DNA of 64,000 nt. It comes from Pseudomonadota bacterium (GTDB taxonomy: Bacteria > Pseudomonadota > Gammaproteobacteria > Burkholderiales > Burkholderiaceae_C). Below, piece by piece: positions 8,912-17,709 of this stretch; within the stretch, counting starts at the first letter, position 1; every line of letters begins with the position of its first letter. The notes under the pieces were generated by a model, which worked only from the letters and a program-made list of their open reading frames with translations, did not search any database and had not been told where the DNA came from. Made by a program: the position numbers and the translations under genes. The DNA is taken from contig JADFIG010000018.1 of the NCBI GenBank assembly GCA_022566735.1, positions 1 through 64,000 of the forward strand, in the 5' to 3' direction.

Positions 8912-10744
8912 TCACGACACCACGACCTCGCGGAACATGCCTGCGTCCATGTGGAACATCAGGTGGCAGTGCCAAGCCCAACGTCCGAGTGCGTCGGCCG
9001 TCACAAGGAAGCTGATTCGCTGCGCGGGTTGCACAGGCAAGGTGTGCCGACGTGCGAGGAACTTGCCGTCAGGGCTCTCCAGCTCGCTCCACATGCCGTG
9101 CAGGTGCATGGGGTGCGTCATCATCGTGTCGTTGTGCAGAATGACCCGCAGGCGCTCGTTGTGGCGGAAGTGCACGGGCGTGGAGTTGCCGAACTCCAGC
9201 CCGTCAAGTGACCAGGTGTAGCGCTCCATGTTGCCGGTCAGATGCAGCTCGACCTCTCGCTCAGGGCCTCGGCTGTCCATCGGTCCTGACGGCGTGTGCA
9301 GGTCAGCGAGCGTGAGCACCCGACGGCCATTGTTTCGCAGGCCGATTCCAGGGTCGTCCAGGTTGGTGCGCGCCATGTCGACACGCATGTCCGTGCTCGC
9401 GCCGTATTCCGTGCGCGCGTGGCGTGCCAGAGTCGACGGAATCGCCAGACTGCCGGCGGCCGCCGCGTGCTTGCTGTGATCCATGGCCATCGCGCCGTGG
9501 TTCATGCCCTGCATGGCGCTGTGATCCATTCCGGCCATCCCCGCCATGGCGGTCATCTCCATGCTCTTGCCTTCTGCTGAGCCATGGTCCATGCTCCCCA
9601 TCATGTCGGCCATGGTCAACCACTGGACGGGATCGAGCGCAGGCACAGGTGCCTGCAGGCCCTCGCGCACAGCCAGCGTGGCACGCGCATAACCGGTCCT
9701 GTCCATCGCCTGCGCGAAGATCGTGTAAGCATCGTCTCGGGGCTCTACGATCACGTCGATCGTTTCTCCAGGGCCGAAGCGGAATTCGTCCACAGTAATG
9801 GGCTCAATGTCCACCCCGTCGACATGCACAACCTTGAGCTTCAGGCCGGGGATGCGCACGTCATAGAAGGTGTTGCCCGCACCGTTGACCATGCGCAGCC
9901 GCACCCGCTCGCCAGCCTTGAACAACGCCGTCCAATTACCGGCCGGCGTGACGCCGTTGGCAAGATAGGTCAGGGTCTGCGCAGATAGGTCGGCCAGATC
10001 GGTCGGACTCATGCGCATCTCGTTCCACATCTTGCGCTTGGCGAGTGAAACCTGCAGTCCATCGCGGGACACATCGCGGAAGAAGTCGATGGCGGTCGGC
10101 TGGTTGTAGTTGTAGTAATTGCCCTGAGCCTTCAGCTTGGCGAAGACCCGCATCGGATCCTCGTCGGTCCAGTCCGAGAAGAGCAGGACATGGTCTCGGT
10201 CGGCCTGGATGGTCTGCGGACCGGCCGGGTCGATGATGATGGCACCGTACATGCCGGTCAGTTCCTGGAATCCGGAATGCGAGTGGTACCAGTAGGAGCC
10301 GCTTTGCTGAACCTTGAAACGGTAGGTGAAGGTCGCCCCGGGTGCGATACCGGGGAAGCTGATACCGGGCACACCGTCCATCTGGTATGGAAGGATGATG
10401 CCATGCCAGTGGATGGAGGTCGCCTCGCGCAACCGATTCGTCACCCGGATGGTCACCTCTTCGCCCTCGCGCCAGCGCAGGGTCGGAGCAGGCAGGGACC
10501 CGTTGATCGTCGTGGCGACGCCGGGCTGCCCGGTGAAGTTAACTGGCGACTCCGCGATCACCAGGTCAAAAGTATTTCCGCGCAGAACGGGCGCCGTGCC
10601 GCGGCTGAGCTGACCTGCCTGCGCGAGCGCCTTCATCGCCGGTAGCGACAAGCCGCTGAGTACACCACCAGCGGTCAGCCCCTGGACAAAGCGGCGACGG
10701 CTCAAGCCGGCAGATGGGAAGACAAGAGGGTTTCGAGGTGCCAT
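8912..10744 (-). CDS. copA: Periplasmic multicopper oxidase CopA, Tat-exported
   Basis: 610-residue precursor with a twin-arginine signal (SRRRFVQG, residues 15-22). Three cupredoxin domains supply the multicopper sites: HWHG (112-115), YWYHSHSG, HPMHLHG and WAWHCHLMFHMDAGM. A Met/His-rich segment around residues 375-430 (MMGSMDHG, GMAGMDHSAMQGMNHGAMAMDH) is typical of CopA and binds extra copper. It oxidises Cu(I) to less toxic Cu(II) in the periplasm. A ribosome site (AGGAAA) precedes the ATG. It is the first gene of copABCD, with a probable CopR box about 120 bases upstream. Confidence 0.95.
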   Translation of the reverse strand: MAPRNPLVFPSAGLSRRRFVQGLTAGGVLSGLSLPAMKALAQAGQLSRGTAPVLRGNTFDLVIAESPVNFTGQPGVATTINGSLPAPTLRWREGEEVTIRVTNRLREATSIHWHGIILPYQMDGVPGISFPGIAPGATFTYRFKVQQSGSYWYHSHSGFQELTGMYGAIIIDPAGPQTIQADRDHVLLFSDWTDEDPMRVFAKLKAQGNYYNYNQPTAIDFFRDVSRDGLQVSLAKRKMWNEMRMSPTDLADLSAQTLTYLANGVTPAGNWTALFKAGERVRLRMVNGAGNTFYDVRIPGLKLKVVHVDGVDIEPITVDEFRFGPGETIDVIVEPRDDAYTIFAQAMDRTGYARATLAVREGLQAPVPALDPVQWLTMADMMGSMDHGSAEGKSMEMTAMAGMAGMDHSAMQGMNHGAMAMDHSKHAAAAGSLAIPSTLARHARTEYGASTDMRVDMARTNLDDPGIGLRNNGRRVLTLADLHTPSGPMDSRGPEREVELHLTGNMERYTWSLDGLEFGNSTPVHFRHNERLRVILHNDTMMTHPMHLHGMWSELESPDGKFLARRHTLPVQPAQRISFLVTADALGRWAWHCHLMFHMDAGMFREVVVS

Positions 10745-10859
10745 GTCGGGTTTCCTGGAGATGCAATTGGGTGTTGCTCCTGGGTGCCACCTGGGGCACC
10801 CACCTTGGCGCAGTAGGCAATAGCTTACGGAGGCGGACCTTTCCCTTGAATGACCTGCG

Positions 10860-10877
10860 CATTACATTCGCGTAATG
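10860..10877. promoter_or_regulatory. Probable CopR operator upstream of copA
   Basis: CATTAC-N6-GTAATG is a perfect 6-bp inverted repeat whose ATTAC-N6-GTAAT core has the same layout as the site at 4156-4171. It lies about 120 bases before the copA ATG, suitable for activation of copABCD. The link to CopR is inferred from the shared motif. Confidence 0.55.
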
Positions 10878-10998
10878 GTGCGGAAGGCCTGGATAAATCG
10901 TCCGAACACGTCCGTGGCACCTGCGTGGTTGCCTGAGCTCATTGAGCTCATGAAGCAAGCGAGAGTTAGATGGGGAACTTCGACGAGACGCACGCGGC

Positions 10999-11202
10999 AT
11001 CGAAGCTCCTCGATGGTCCGAATTGGTAGAGTTGATCGCTCCCTACATGCCAGAAGGCAAACGTGGCCTTCCGCCGTTTCCGGTGGAGTAGCAACTGTGC
11101 ATCCAGTTCATGCAGCAGTGGTTTACGTTGAACGATCTGGCCATGGAAGAAGCGTTGCATGACATGCCGCTATTCCGTTACTTCACTGGCCTGGGTGGCT
11201 AG
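10999..11202 (+). pseudogene. Remnant of an IS5-family-type transposase
   Basis: In one frame this stretch reads WSELVELIAPYMPEGKRG and then, after an in-frame TAG at 11089-11091, FMQQWFTLNDLAMEEALHDM followed by PLFRYFTGLGG and a TAG at 11200-11202. This resembles the N-terminal region of IS5-type transposases (a WSELV...IAPY block, then FMQQWF...AMEEAL). The start, DDE domain and terminal repeats are absent, so it is a dead fragment. It marks past transposition at the edge of the copper cluster. Confidence 0.65.
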
Positions 11203-11762
11203 ACCGACCGCTTGTCCCTGCGTAGCGCAATTTCATAGCGGGCGATCCAACTTACGCTACGGGTCGGTTTGAGCCGGTCACTCTGCGCAGAGCGACCATT
11301 CAAACCGGCTTGCTGCCTGCAGTGCCGTCGAGCGACTGGTGTTAGTTGCAAAGCAGTCGGTTGAGGCCACCGGCCCTCAATGTTCGCTATTGGCAGTCGC
11401 TGCCGTCCAGGAACCACCCGCGAATGTCGCAGATCAGCCTGGTCCCGACGTTCACCACTGTCCGACCGTTGGACGTTCCAGGCCACATCCAGCCACTTCA
11501 TTGCTGCGACTGGATCGCACCAGGTCAGTACGCTACGGCCAGCGAAATCTTCATGGGAGAATGAAGCCGTGGTGCATATTTCGAGTACGTGGACACACTC
11601 GGGTTCAGTTCCGGTTAGACCGCCTGAATGCTGCAGTAACTTCAGCAGTAACTATCAAGTCGGCGCACCCAGAACCACGTATTCATCGAGGTGATGGGGC
11701 GATGTGCATGTGACCCCGGCCCACCAAACATTTGTTCGGCCCTCCCCCGCCGAACACCCCAA
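11203..11762. other. Gene-free intergenic scar between copper cluster and core genes
   Basis: I see no credible gene here. Open frames on both strands are short, lack ribosome sites and read like translated non-coding DNA. The stretch looks less GC-rich than the neighbouring genes. With the transposase remnant on its left and an orphan terminator on its right, it probably represents eroded DNA at an island border. Confidence 0.5.
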
Positions 11763-11796
11763 AGCCCTGAGTCACCCACTCAGGGCTTTTTCTTTT
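11763..11796 (+). terminator. Rho-independent terminator with no gene in front of it
   Basis: The 10-bp stem AGCCCTGAGT / ACTCAGGGCT has a five-base loop and is followed on the plus strand by a T-rich tract (TTTTTCTTTT). No plus-strand gene lies upstream for several kilobases. On the minus strand it could weakly end the hemolysin III gene, but only three Ts follow there. Confidence 0.75.
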
Positions 11797-11825
11797 CCGC
11801 GGGCTTGGTCGCCAAGCCAGTCCGG

Positions 11826-12440
11826 CTAAACGACGAAACGCCACACGGTGAAGAAGTGGCTGGCGGAGCCTCCCAGCACGAAGAGGTGCCAGATGCCGTG
11901 AGCATGTCGCAGGCGACCATCCAAGGCATAGAACGCAACGCCCACGGTGTAGAACAGCCCGCCGAGCAACAGCCACATCCAGCCCTGCTCGTGCAGGCCA
12001 TCCACCAGGGATGCGCCGGCCAGGACCCCGGCCCACCCCATGAAGATGTAGAGCGGCACGGACGGCACCGTGTCACGCCCCCAGTGCAACTCCTTTCCGA
12101 TGCCGACAAGGGCCAGCGCCCATTCCATGACGAACAGGCTCCAGCCCATCCACCCTTGCAGCGTGACCAATGTGAAGGGGGTGTACGTGCCGGCGATGAG
12201 CAAGTAGATGGCGCAATGGTCTGCCTTGGCCCAGTTCTCCTTGCTGCGCCCCCGCGAGCAGTGATAGATGGAAGACGCGGCGTACAAGACCACCATGGTG
12301 AGCCCGAAGATGCTCACGACGATGACCTTTCGCAGATCGCCGCCCTCGCTGGCGTGGGCGATCAGGGCAGGCGCGCCCAGGAGCGCCAAGGCCAAGCCGA
12401 CAAGGTGACTGACGGCATTCATCCGCTCCCCGTGGTACAT
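11826..12440 (-). CDS. Hemolysin III family (PAQR) membrane protein
   Basis: 204-residue protein with seven predicted membrane helices. Family motifs are present: GERMNAVSHLVG near the N-terminus, ASSIYHCS, KADHCAIYLLIAGTYTPF, and the C-terminal GIWHLFVLGGSASHF. The conserved Ser, Asp and His residues form the zinc-type site of PAQR proteins. Bacterial members (TrhA, YqfA) affect membrane lipid homeostasis; the haemolysin name is historical. The ATG at 12440 is divergent from the protease gene at 12493. Confidence 0.9.
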   Translation of the reverse strand: MYHGERMNAVSHLVGLALALLGAPALIAHASEGGDLRKVIVVSIFGLTMVVLYAASSIYHCSRGRSKENWAKADHCAIYLLIAGTYTPFTLVTLQGWMGWSLFVMEWALALVGIGKELHWGRDTVPSVPLYIFMGWAGVLAGASLVDGLHEQGWMWLLLGGLFYTVGVAFYALDGRLRHAHGIWHLFVLGGSASHFFTVWRFVV

Positions 12441-12492
12441 GTTCGCTCTCCTGATTCACGACGATGCGCCGTTTGCGATGCTCTAATGGGCC

Positions 12493-13224
12493 ATGACTGA
12501 CGCTCTGATGCTGGCAACGACCCGAGTGACCACTTACTTTGGCAATGCCATCCTGAGCGGTGCGACAGGCTTTTTTTTTGAAAGAGACGATCGGCTCTAC
12601 CTCGTCACGAGTCGGCACGTGGTGCATGAAACCGGATCCGGTCATGCACCCGACAGACTGGAGATTGAACTTCACACCGATGAAACTGATTTGACCCGGG
12701 TCAAGTCAGTGTCTCTGCCGCTGTACGCCGGTGGCTTGAGTGCGTGGCATGCGGCGACGGACAGCTGTGGCGACATCGATGTGGCCGTCATCGACATCGA
12801 CCGCTCCACCCTGCCGCCAGGAGCTCGACTCTGCGGCTTCACGCCGACGCATCTGCAAGACCGCCTCGAAGACGTGGAAATTGGCACATCGCTGCTGGTC
12901 CCCGGCTTCCCTCTGGGCTTTCATGACACGGTCCACCATCTGCCCGTCGTCCGGTTCGCCACCGTTGCCTCTTCATTCGGTGTGCGGTTCCAGGGGCAGG
13001 GGTTTTTCCTCACAGATGCGCGGACGCACCGAGGCACCAGCGGGGCACCTGTGGTGATGCGATCGGGTCGGTCCGGCGAAGGCGGGTTGCCCTGGAAGCT
13101 GCTGGGCGTGCACTCGGCACGGATGGACATGGGTGGACGGGACCCGAACCAGGACGAGTCACTGGGATTGAATTGCGCATGGTATGCCGACGTCCTGATG
13201 GCCCTGACCAAGCCACGCGCATGA
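12493..13224 (+). CDS. Trypsin-like serine protease domain protein
   Basis: 243-residue protein with a chymotrypsin-type fold and a plausible catalytic triad: H42 (VTSRHVV), an Asp in CGDIDVAVIDID (D94 or D96) and S183 (HRGTSGAPVV). No signal peptide or PDZ domain is evident, so it is probably a cytoplasmic stand-alone peptidase. Proteins of this shape occur as accessory or stress-associated genes; the substrate is unknown. A run of nine Ts (12571-12579) early in this GC-rich gene encodes FFF and could be slippage-prone. It diverges from the hemolysin III gene with a 52-base gap. Confidence 0.75.
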   Translation: MTDALMLATTRVTTYFGNAILSGATGFFFERDDRLYLVTSRHVVHETGSGHAPDRLEIELHTDETDLTRVKSVSLPLYAGGLSAWHAATDSCGDIDVAVIDIDRSTLPPGARLCGFTPTHLQDRLEDVEIGTSLLVPGFPLGFHDTVHHLPVVRFATVASSFGVRFQGQGFFLTDARTHRGTSGAPVVMRSGRSGEGGLPWKLLGVHSARMDMGGRDPNQDESLGLNCAWYADVLMALTKPRA

Positions 13225-13303
13225 GGTGATGCGCAAGCACCTGAACGCTCAGTGCGGCAAGGCATGGGCGGACAAGGCCGCGTACGCCCCTCCGCCGTGC
13301 ATC

Positions 13304-13844
13304 TCATACCGGCGGATTCTCTCCGTCGCGAGGATCCTGTTGACCAGGCCATCGCACCCGTGAGGCATCACGCCGCTTCAGACGCGAGTCCGCCTTGCGG
13401 CTGGCCTCCAGCGTCGATGCCTGCTCCTTGATGTCTCTCAGATCAGCGGGACTGAACGGGATCTTCCTGACTTCGATGCCCCTGGGTGCGGCGCCGACAG
13501 GGTCGATCAGCCGGTCCGCGCGCCTTCCGTGAATGACACGGCACTGCGGCGACCACACACCGCGCACGTCCGACAGGGCCTGCAGGCTCAAGCCCGCCCT
13601 GGGCAGACCGCCAGAAGCTCAGGGCATCGTCGATGTCGGCAAACTGCCGCACCAGCCACCCGTCTCGTTGAAGCCGGGCGGCGAGCAGCGCCTCTTCCTC
13701 CGACAGGGTGCCGATCAGCCATGCGGCGAGAGGTGCTTGCACACAGTCTGCGTCGACGCCTTCGCTGAACGCGGCAAGGAGGCTGACGATGCCCTCGGGC
13801 GATCCAGGTGCGTCCGACATCCCCCGCATTGCCCCCCCGGACAA
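13304..13844 (-). pseudogene. Hypothetical gene apparently split by a frameshift
   Basis: Two minus-strand frames look like halves of one protein. The first (start 13844) reads coherently through LVRQFADIDDALSFWRSAQ at about 13610 and then turns into Arg/Ala/Pro-rich nonsense. The second frame picks up near 13600 with GLSLQALSDVRGVWSPQC and continues to a stop at 13304. Joined, they give about 175 residues, with a one-base frame change in the GCCCAGGGCGGG stretch. I do not recognise the family. A sequencing error is possible. Confidence 0.45.
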
Positions 13845-13927
13845 GTGCCGCCAGGGCGCTTGTCCCTGCCACCGCGCCGTGCGAAACTCTGCGCATATAA
13901 CACCGGGGAGATTGGGGGTTGCCAGCC

Positions 13928-14686
13928 ATGGACATCTACCTGGATCGCACAGTGGCGCTGGGCCAACCCAGGCCCTACGGACAGCCGGACTTCTGCCTCC
14001 CGCTGGACGACCACGTTTTCCATGTGGCGGAACCCCGCACCCCGCGCCGCAGCCTGCCGGTGCGCCTCACCGCTGCGGTCTACAGCGGCACCACAGATGT
14101 GCTGCATTTCGTGGCCGAGCCGCTGGACGGTGGCGCCGAGCCGCGCTGGGTGCAGCTGGCCGATGTCCTCCACGCCCCGCTGAGCGAGTTGCCGCGCCTG
14201 GCCTTCGATGCCGATCGCATCAACCGCATCGCCGAACTCAACGCCGAAGCCTCCCTCGCGCCCGCACACGCCCGCTTGCGGGGGCTGACCCTGACGGCCG
14301 ACGACCAGGGCCGCCCCCGCGTGGCGCCCGACCCCGACGCCCCGCCCCGCCTGCTCAGCGGCATCCGCTCGCAGGATCACGAAGTCCGCCTGACGGCCAC
14401 CAATGCCCAGGGCCTGCCCACGGCCGACCTCAGCGTCAGCGTGGACGAGCTCACCGCCGACACGCGGCGCCAGGCCCTCGAATGGATGGCCGCGCGGCAC
14501 GCCGCCCTGGCCGACATCGACGCCCTGCACGCCCTGCACCCGGCCTTGCGCGCCATCAGCCGTGCACGCCAGCAACGCCACACGCCAGGCGACCTCAGCG
14601 CCGCGCTGGCGACCATCCGGCAACGCCGTGCCCGCGCCCACCAGGAGCTGTCCGAATTGCTCGGTGCGCTGCGCCAGTCGGCCTGA
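13928..14686 (+). CDS. Hypothetical protein
   Basis: 252-residue soluble protein without signal peptide or membrane segments and with no family I recognise. The N-terminal half is beta-rich in character. The C-terminal third (about 175-250) is strongly helical and rich in Ala, Arg and Leu (AARHAALADIDALHALHPALRA), suggesting a coiled coil. The ATG at 13928 is chosen because GGGGG sits nine bases upstream; an in-frame TTG at 13919 would overlap that site. It precedes the phosphatase gene by 71 bases on the same strand. Confidence 0.7.
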   Translation: MDIYLDRTVALGQPRPYGQPDFCLPLDDHVFHVAEPRTPRRSLPVRLTAAVYSGTTDVLHFVAEPLDGGAEPRWVQLADVLHAPLSELPRLAFDADRINRIAELNAEASLAPAHARLRGLTLTADDQGRPRVAPDPDAPPRLLSGIRSQDHEVRLTATNAQGLPTADLSVSVDELTADTRRQALEWMAARHAALADIDALHALHPALRAISRARQQRHTPGDLSAALATIRQRRARAHQELSELLGALRQSA

Positions 14687-14757
14687 CGCCTCCGTCACGG
14701 CGCCGTCAAACCTGCCCCTCACAGTCCGGGACATCTGCTGTCCTAGGAGTGTTGAAC

Positions 14758-16542
14758 ATGGGTCGCCCAACGAACGTCAAGCCGGTGCGCACCGGCACCA
14801 GCCGCCGCGAATTCTTCAAGCGCTCCGCCGGTGGTGCCGCCCTGGTGGTCGCCGCCACGCCGCTGGCCCCCCTGGGCAGCGCTTCGGCCAGCACCGCCGA
14901 GCGCGCTGGCGCCGCGGTGTTCCAGCACGGCGTCGCCAGTGGCGATCCGCTGCAGGACCGCGTCATCCTCTGGACCCGCGTGACGCCGCGTCCTGAATCC
15001 GCGCCCGACGCGTCGGACAACCGTGAGGAAGACCGCGAAGCCCACGACGTGCGCCATGACGGCGACCAGGACGACGACCGCCGCAACGGCAAGGTCATGG
15101 TGCACTTCGTGGTCGCCCTCGACCCGCAGTTCAAGCGCCTGGTCACCCGCGGCCACGTCAAGACCGGTGCCGAACGCGATCACACCGTCAAGGTGGACGT
15201 GAGCGGCCTGCGCCCCGACACGACCTACTACTACCAGTTCAGCGCCCTGGGCGCGAGCTCGGCCATCGGCCGCACCAAGACCCTGCCCCGCGGTGAGGCC
15301 CAGCACCTGCGCATGGCCGTGGTGAGCTGCTCCAACTTCGCCTACGGCCACTTCAACGCCTACCGCCAGATCGCCCAGCGCGCCGACCTGGACATGGTCG
15401 TGCACCTGGGCGACTACATCTACGAATACGGCAATGGCCAGTACGGCGACGTGCGCCCCTGCGAGCCGGCCCACGAGATCGTCACCCTGGCCGACTACCG
15501 CCAGCGCCACGCCCAGTACAAGGCCGACGCCGACTCCCAGGCCATGCACCGCCAGCACCCGCTGATCGCCATCTGGGACGACCACGAGACCGCCAACAAC
15601 GCCTGGAAGGATGGCGCCGAGAACCACCAGAACGCCACCGAAGGCGCCTGGCCCGAGCGCGTCCAGGCCGCCCTGCAGGCCTACTACGAATGGATGCCGG
15701 TGCGCGTGACGAACCCGGCCAACCTGCGCCGCAACAACCGCGCCTTCGCCTTCGGCAACCTGGTCGACCTGATCATGCTGGAAGAGCGCCTGGGTGGCCG
15801 TTCGCAGCAGCTCGAAGGCAGCATCCCCACGCCGCTGGGCATGGGCTTCATGCAGACCGGCGCCTTCGCCGACCCGTCTCGCCAGCTGCTGGGCAGCGAC
15901 GAAGAAGCCTGGCTGTTCGACAAGCTGCGCACCAGCACCGCCAAGTGGAAGGTGCTGGGCCAGGGCGTGATGTTCGCCCAGCTCAAGCTCAAGGGCGCGC
16001 CCAACGCCCTGGGTGGCGGCGTGTTCTTCAACTCCGACCAGTGGGATGGCTACCAGCCCGCCCGCAACCGCGTCTACGACGTCATCAAGGGCGCCAACGG
16101 TGGCAAGCCGGTGAACAACGTGGTGGTGCTGACGGGCGACATCCACAGCGCCTGGGCCGCCGACCTGACGCAGGACCCGAACAACCCCGAGCCCTCGCTG
16201 GGCGGCTACAACCCGCTGACGGGCGAAGGCTCGCTGGCCGTGGAGTTCGTGGGCACCTCGGTGACTTCCCCCGGCGTGAGCGACCCGACCGGCGCGGTGG
16301 CCAACAGCCTCAAGCCCGCCAACCCGCACTTCAAGCACATCGACCTGGACAAGCGCGGCTACATGCTGATCGACGCCACGCCGCAGCGCTGCGTGTGCGA
16401 GTTCTGGCAGCTCGACACCGTGGCGGCCATCAGCAACGTGCAGATGCTGGGCGCGGTCGTGGAAGTGCGTGACGGTCTCAACCGCCTGCAACCCTCGGCC
16501 ATCACCAGCCCGAAGGCCAACCCGGCCAAGCTGGCGCCCTGA
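14758..16542 (+). CDS. PhoD-type alkaline phosphatase/phosphodiesterase, Tat-exported
   Basis: 594-residue precursor. A Tat signal (TSRREFFKRSAGGAALVVA) is followed by an N-terminal beta domain (VFQHGVASGDPLQDRVILWT) and the metallophosphatase domain. Metal-site motifs of the PhoD family are visible: VVSCSN, VHLGDYIYEY, IWDDHETANNAW and VVLTGDIHSAW. Such enzymes release phosphate from phosphodiesters in the periplasm or outside the cell, using Ca and Fe in characterised members. AGGAG precedes the ATG at 14758. An insert rich in Asp and Arg (NREEDREAHDVRHDGDQDDD, about residues 88-107) is unusual. No convincing Pho box was seen upstream. Confidence 0.9.
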   Translation: MGRPTNVKPVRTGTSRREFFKRSAGGAALVVAATPLAPLGSASASTAERAGAAVFQHGVASGDPLQDRVILWTRVTPRPESAPDASDNREEDREAHDVRHDGDQDDDRRNGKVMVHFVVALDPQFKRLVTRGHVKTGAERDHTVKVDVSGLRPDTTYYYQFSALGASSAIGRTKTLPRGEAQHLRMAVVSCSNFAYGHFNAYRQIAQRADLDMVVHLGDYIYEYGNGQYGDVRPCEPAHEIVTLADYRQRHAQYKADADSQAMHRQHPLIAIWDDHETANNAWKDGAENHQNATEGAWPERVQAALQAYYEWMPVRVTNPANLRRNNRAFAFGNLVDLIMLEERLGGRSQQLEGSIPTPLGMGFMQTGAFADPSRQLLGSDEEAWLFDKLRTSTAKWKVLGQGVMFAQLKLKGAPNALGGGVFFNSDQWDGYQPARNRVYDVIKGANGGKPVNNVVVLTGDIHSAWAADLTQDPNNPEPSLGGYNPLTGEGSLAVEFVGTSVTSPGVSDPTGAVANSLKPANPHFKHIDLDKRGYMLIDATPQRCVCEFWQLDTVAAISNVQMLGAVVEVRDGLNRLQPSAITSPKANPAKLAP

Positions 16543-16614
16543 TCGGCCTCACAGCCGTCTCACAGGCGCCTCACGGGCGCCTCACAGCGGCGTCTGCCTG
16601 AGCCCGCCGCTGGC

Positions 16615-17616
16615 TCAGGCCGGGCGGCCGGACTGGCGGATCGCCGGGTGCACCTCGAACGCGGTGGCCAGCATGTCGATGAACACCCGCGTCTTGGGAG
16701 GCATCAGCTTGCGCCCGGGAAAGACCGCCCAGGCCACCTGGGTGGGCAAGGTCCAGTCGCCCATGACCCGCTGCAGGGTGCCGCGCTGGACATCCTCCAC
16801 CGCGAACACGTCCGGCACGGCCGCGATGCCGGCGCCGGCCCGCGCCAGCCGCAGCAGGGTTTCGGGCGAGTTGGCCGCGATGCGCCCTGGCGGCACGCCT
16901 TGCCAGCGCAGCGCACCTTGCACCAGCGTCCAGGCCGCGGCCTCGCCCTGGCGGCCCAGCAGGCGCACGCACAGGTGCCCGCTCGGGTGCCCGCTCAGGC
17001 GCCCGTTCAACTGCCCGCTCAGGTCGTCCGGGGTGTGCGGCTGGCCTCGCTCGGCCAGGTAGGCGGGCGAGGCGTACAGCCCGACCGACAGGGCCTGGAG
17101 GCGGCGCGCGACCAGCAGGCTGTCGGTCGGGAGGTCGCCCATGCGCACGGCCACATCGAAGCCCTCGCCAAGCAGGTCCACGCGCCGCGCGGACAGGTCG
17201 AGCTCCAGCGAGATGTCGGGGTACATGGCCGCGAACGCCGCCAGGTGATCGGCCAGCAACAGGCTGGCCAGGTCGCTGGGCATGGACACCCGCAGGCGCC
17301 CGCTGGGGGCGGCACGGCAACGCTCGCGCAGGGCGGCCACGGCCTCCACCTCGGCGACGACCTGGCGTGCGTGCTCCAGCAGCAGGGCGCCGAACTCGGT
17401 CAGGGTCTGGCGGCGCGTGGTGCGCAGCAGCAGGCGCTCGCCCAGGCGCTGCTCCAGCGCAGCCAGCCGCCGCGACACGGTGGATTTGGGCAGGCCCACC
17501 TTGTCGGCCGCACGGCTGAAGCTGCCCAGCTCCGCCACGTGGGCAAAGATGAGCAGGTCGTTGGGGTCGATGGCGGCATCGGAGGTCGGATCGACGGTTG
17601 GGGTTGATTGTTCCAT
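16615..17616 (-). CDS. LysR-family transcriptional regulator
   Basis: 333-residue regulator with an N-terminal winged helix ([30 protein letters not shown], about residues 26-55, given here only as a family match) and a periplasmic-binding-protein-like effector domain. It is divergent from azoR, the classical arrangement for a LysR protein controlling its neighbour. The start is placed at the ATG at 17616; in-frame ATGs at 17631 and 17637 also exist. A local insert near residue 205 consists of imperfect short repeats ([17 protein letters not shown]). The inducer is probably a quinone, azo or other electrophilic compound, judging from the azoreductase and pirin genes it faces (inference). Confidence 0.88.
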   Translation of the reverse strand: MEQSTPTVDPTSDAAIDPNDLLIFAHVAELGSFSRAADKVGLPKSTVSRRLAALEQRLGERLLLRTTRRQTLTEFGALLLEHARQVVAEVEAVAALRERCRAAPSGRLRVSMPSDLASLLLADHLAAFAAMYPDISLELDLSARRVDLLGEGFDVAVRMGDLPTDSLLVARRLQALSVGLYASPAYLAERGQPHTPDDLSGQLNGRLSGHPSGHLCVRLLGRQGEAAAWTLVQGALRWQGVPPGRIAANSPETLLRLARAGAGIAAVPDVFAVEDVQRGTLQRVMGDWTLPTQVAWAVFPGRKLMPPKTRVFIDMLATAFEVHPAIRQSGRPA

Positions 17617-17651
17617 TTTCAGAACAATCATATCCATCTCAACGGATTGTT
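17606..17651. promoter_or_regulatory. Triple GATTGTT operator between lysR and azoR
   Basis: Three copies of one heptamer alternate in direction: GATTGTTC at 17606-17613, GAACAATC at 17622-17629 and GATTGTT at 17645-17651. They form two inverted-repeat pairs with spacers of 8 and 15 bases. The first copy overlaps codons 2-4 of the lysR frame. This looks like the recognition and activation sites of the adjacent LysR regulator, allowing autoregulation and azoR control. Confidence 0.6.
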
Positions 17652-17709
17652 GCTGCGGCATCCCAAAACTACAGTGAAGCCATCGCAACCTACTTCCGAG
17701 GCCCACACC

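Noticed and set aside
11199..11501. A 100-codon minus-strand gene in the copper island border
   Set aside because: No ribosome site, no recognised family, and a composition like translated non-coding DNA.
13708..14757. An N-terminal extension of the PhoD frame by about 350 codons
   Set aside because: The extension is Arg/Pro-rich read-through of the upstream hypothetical gene. The Tat signal and AGGAG place the start at 14758.
16596..16620. Terminator between phoD and lysR
   Set aside because: GCCTGAGC / GCTCAGGC forms a stem, but no T run follows on either strand and it overlaps the lysR stop.
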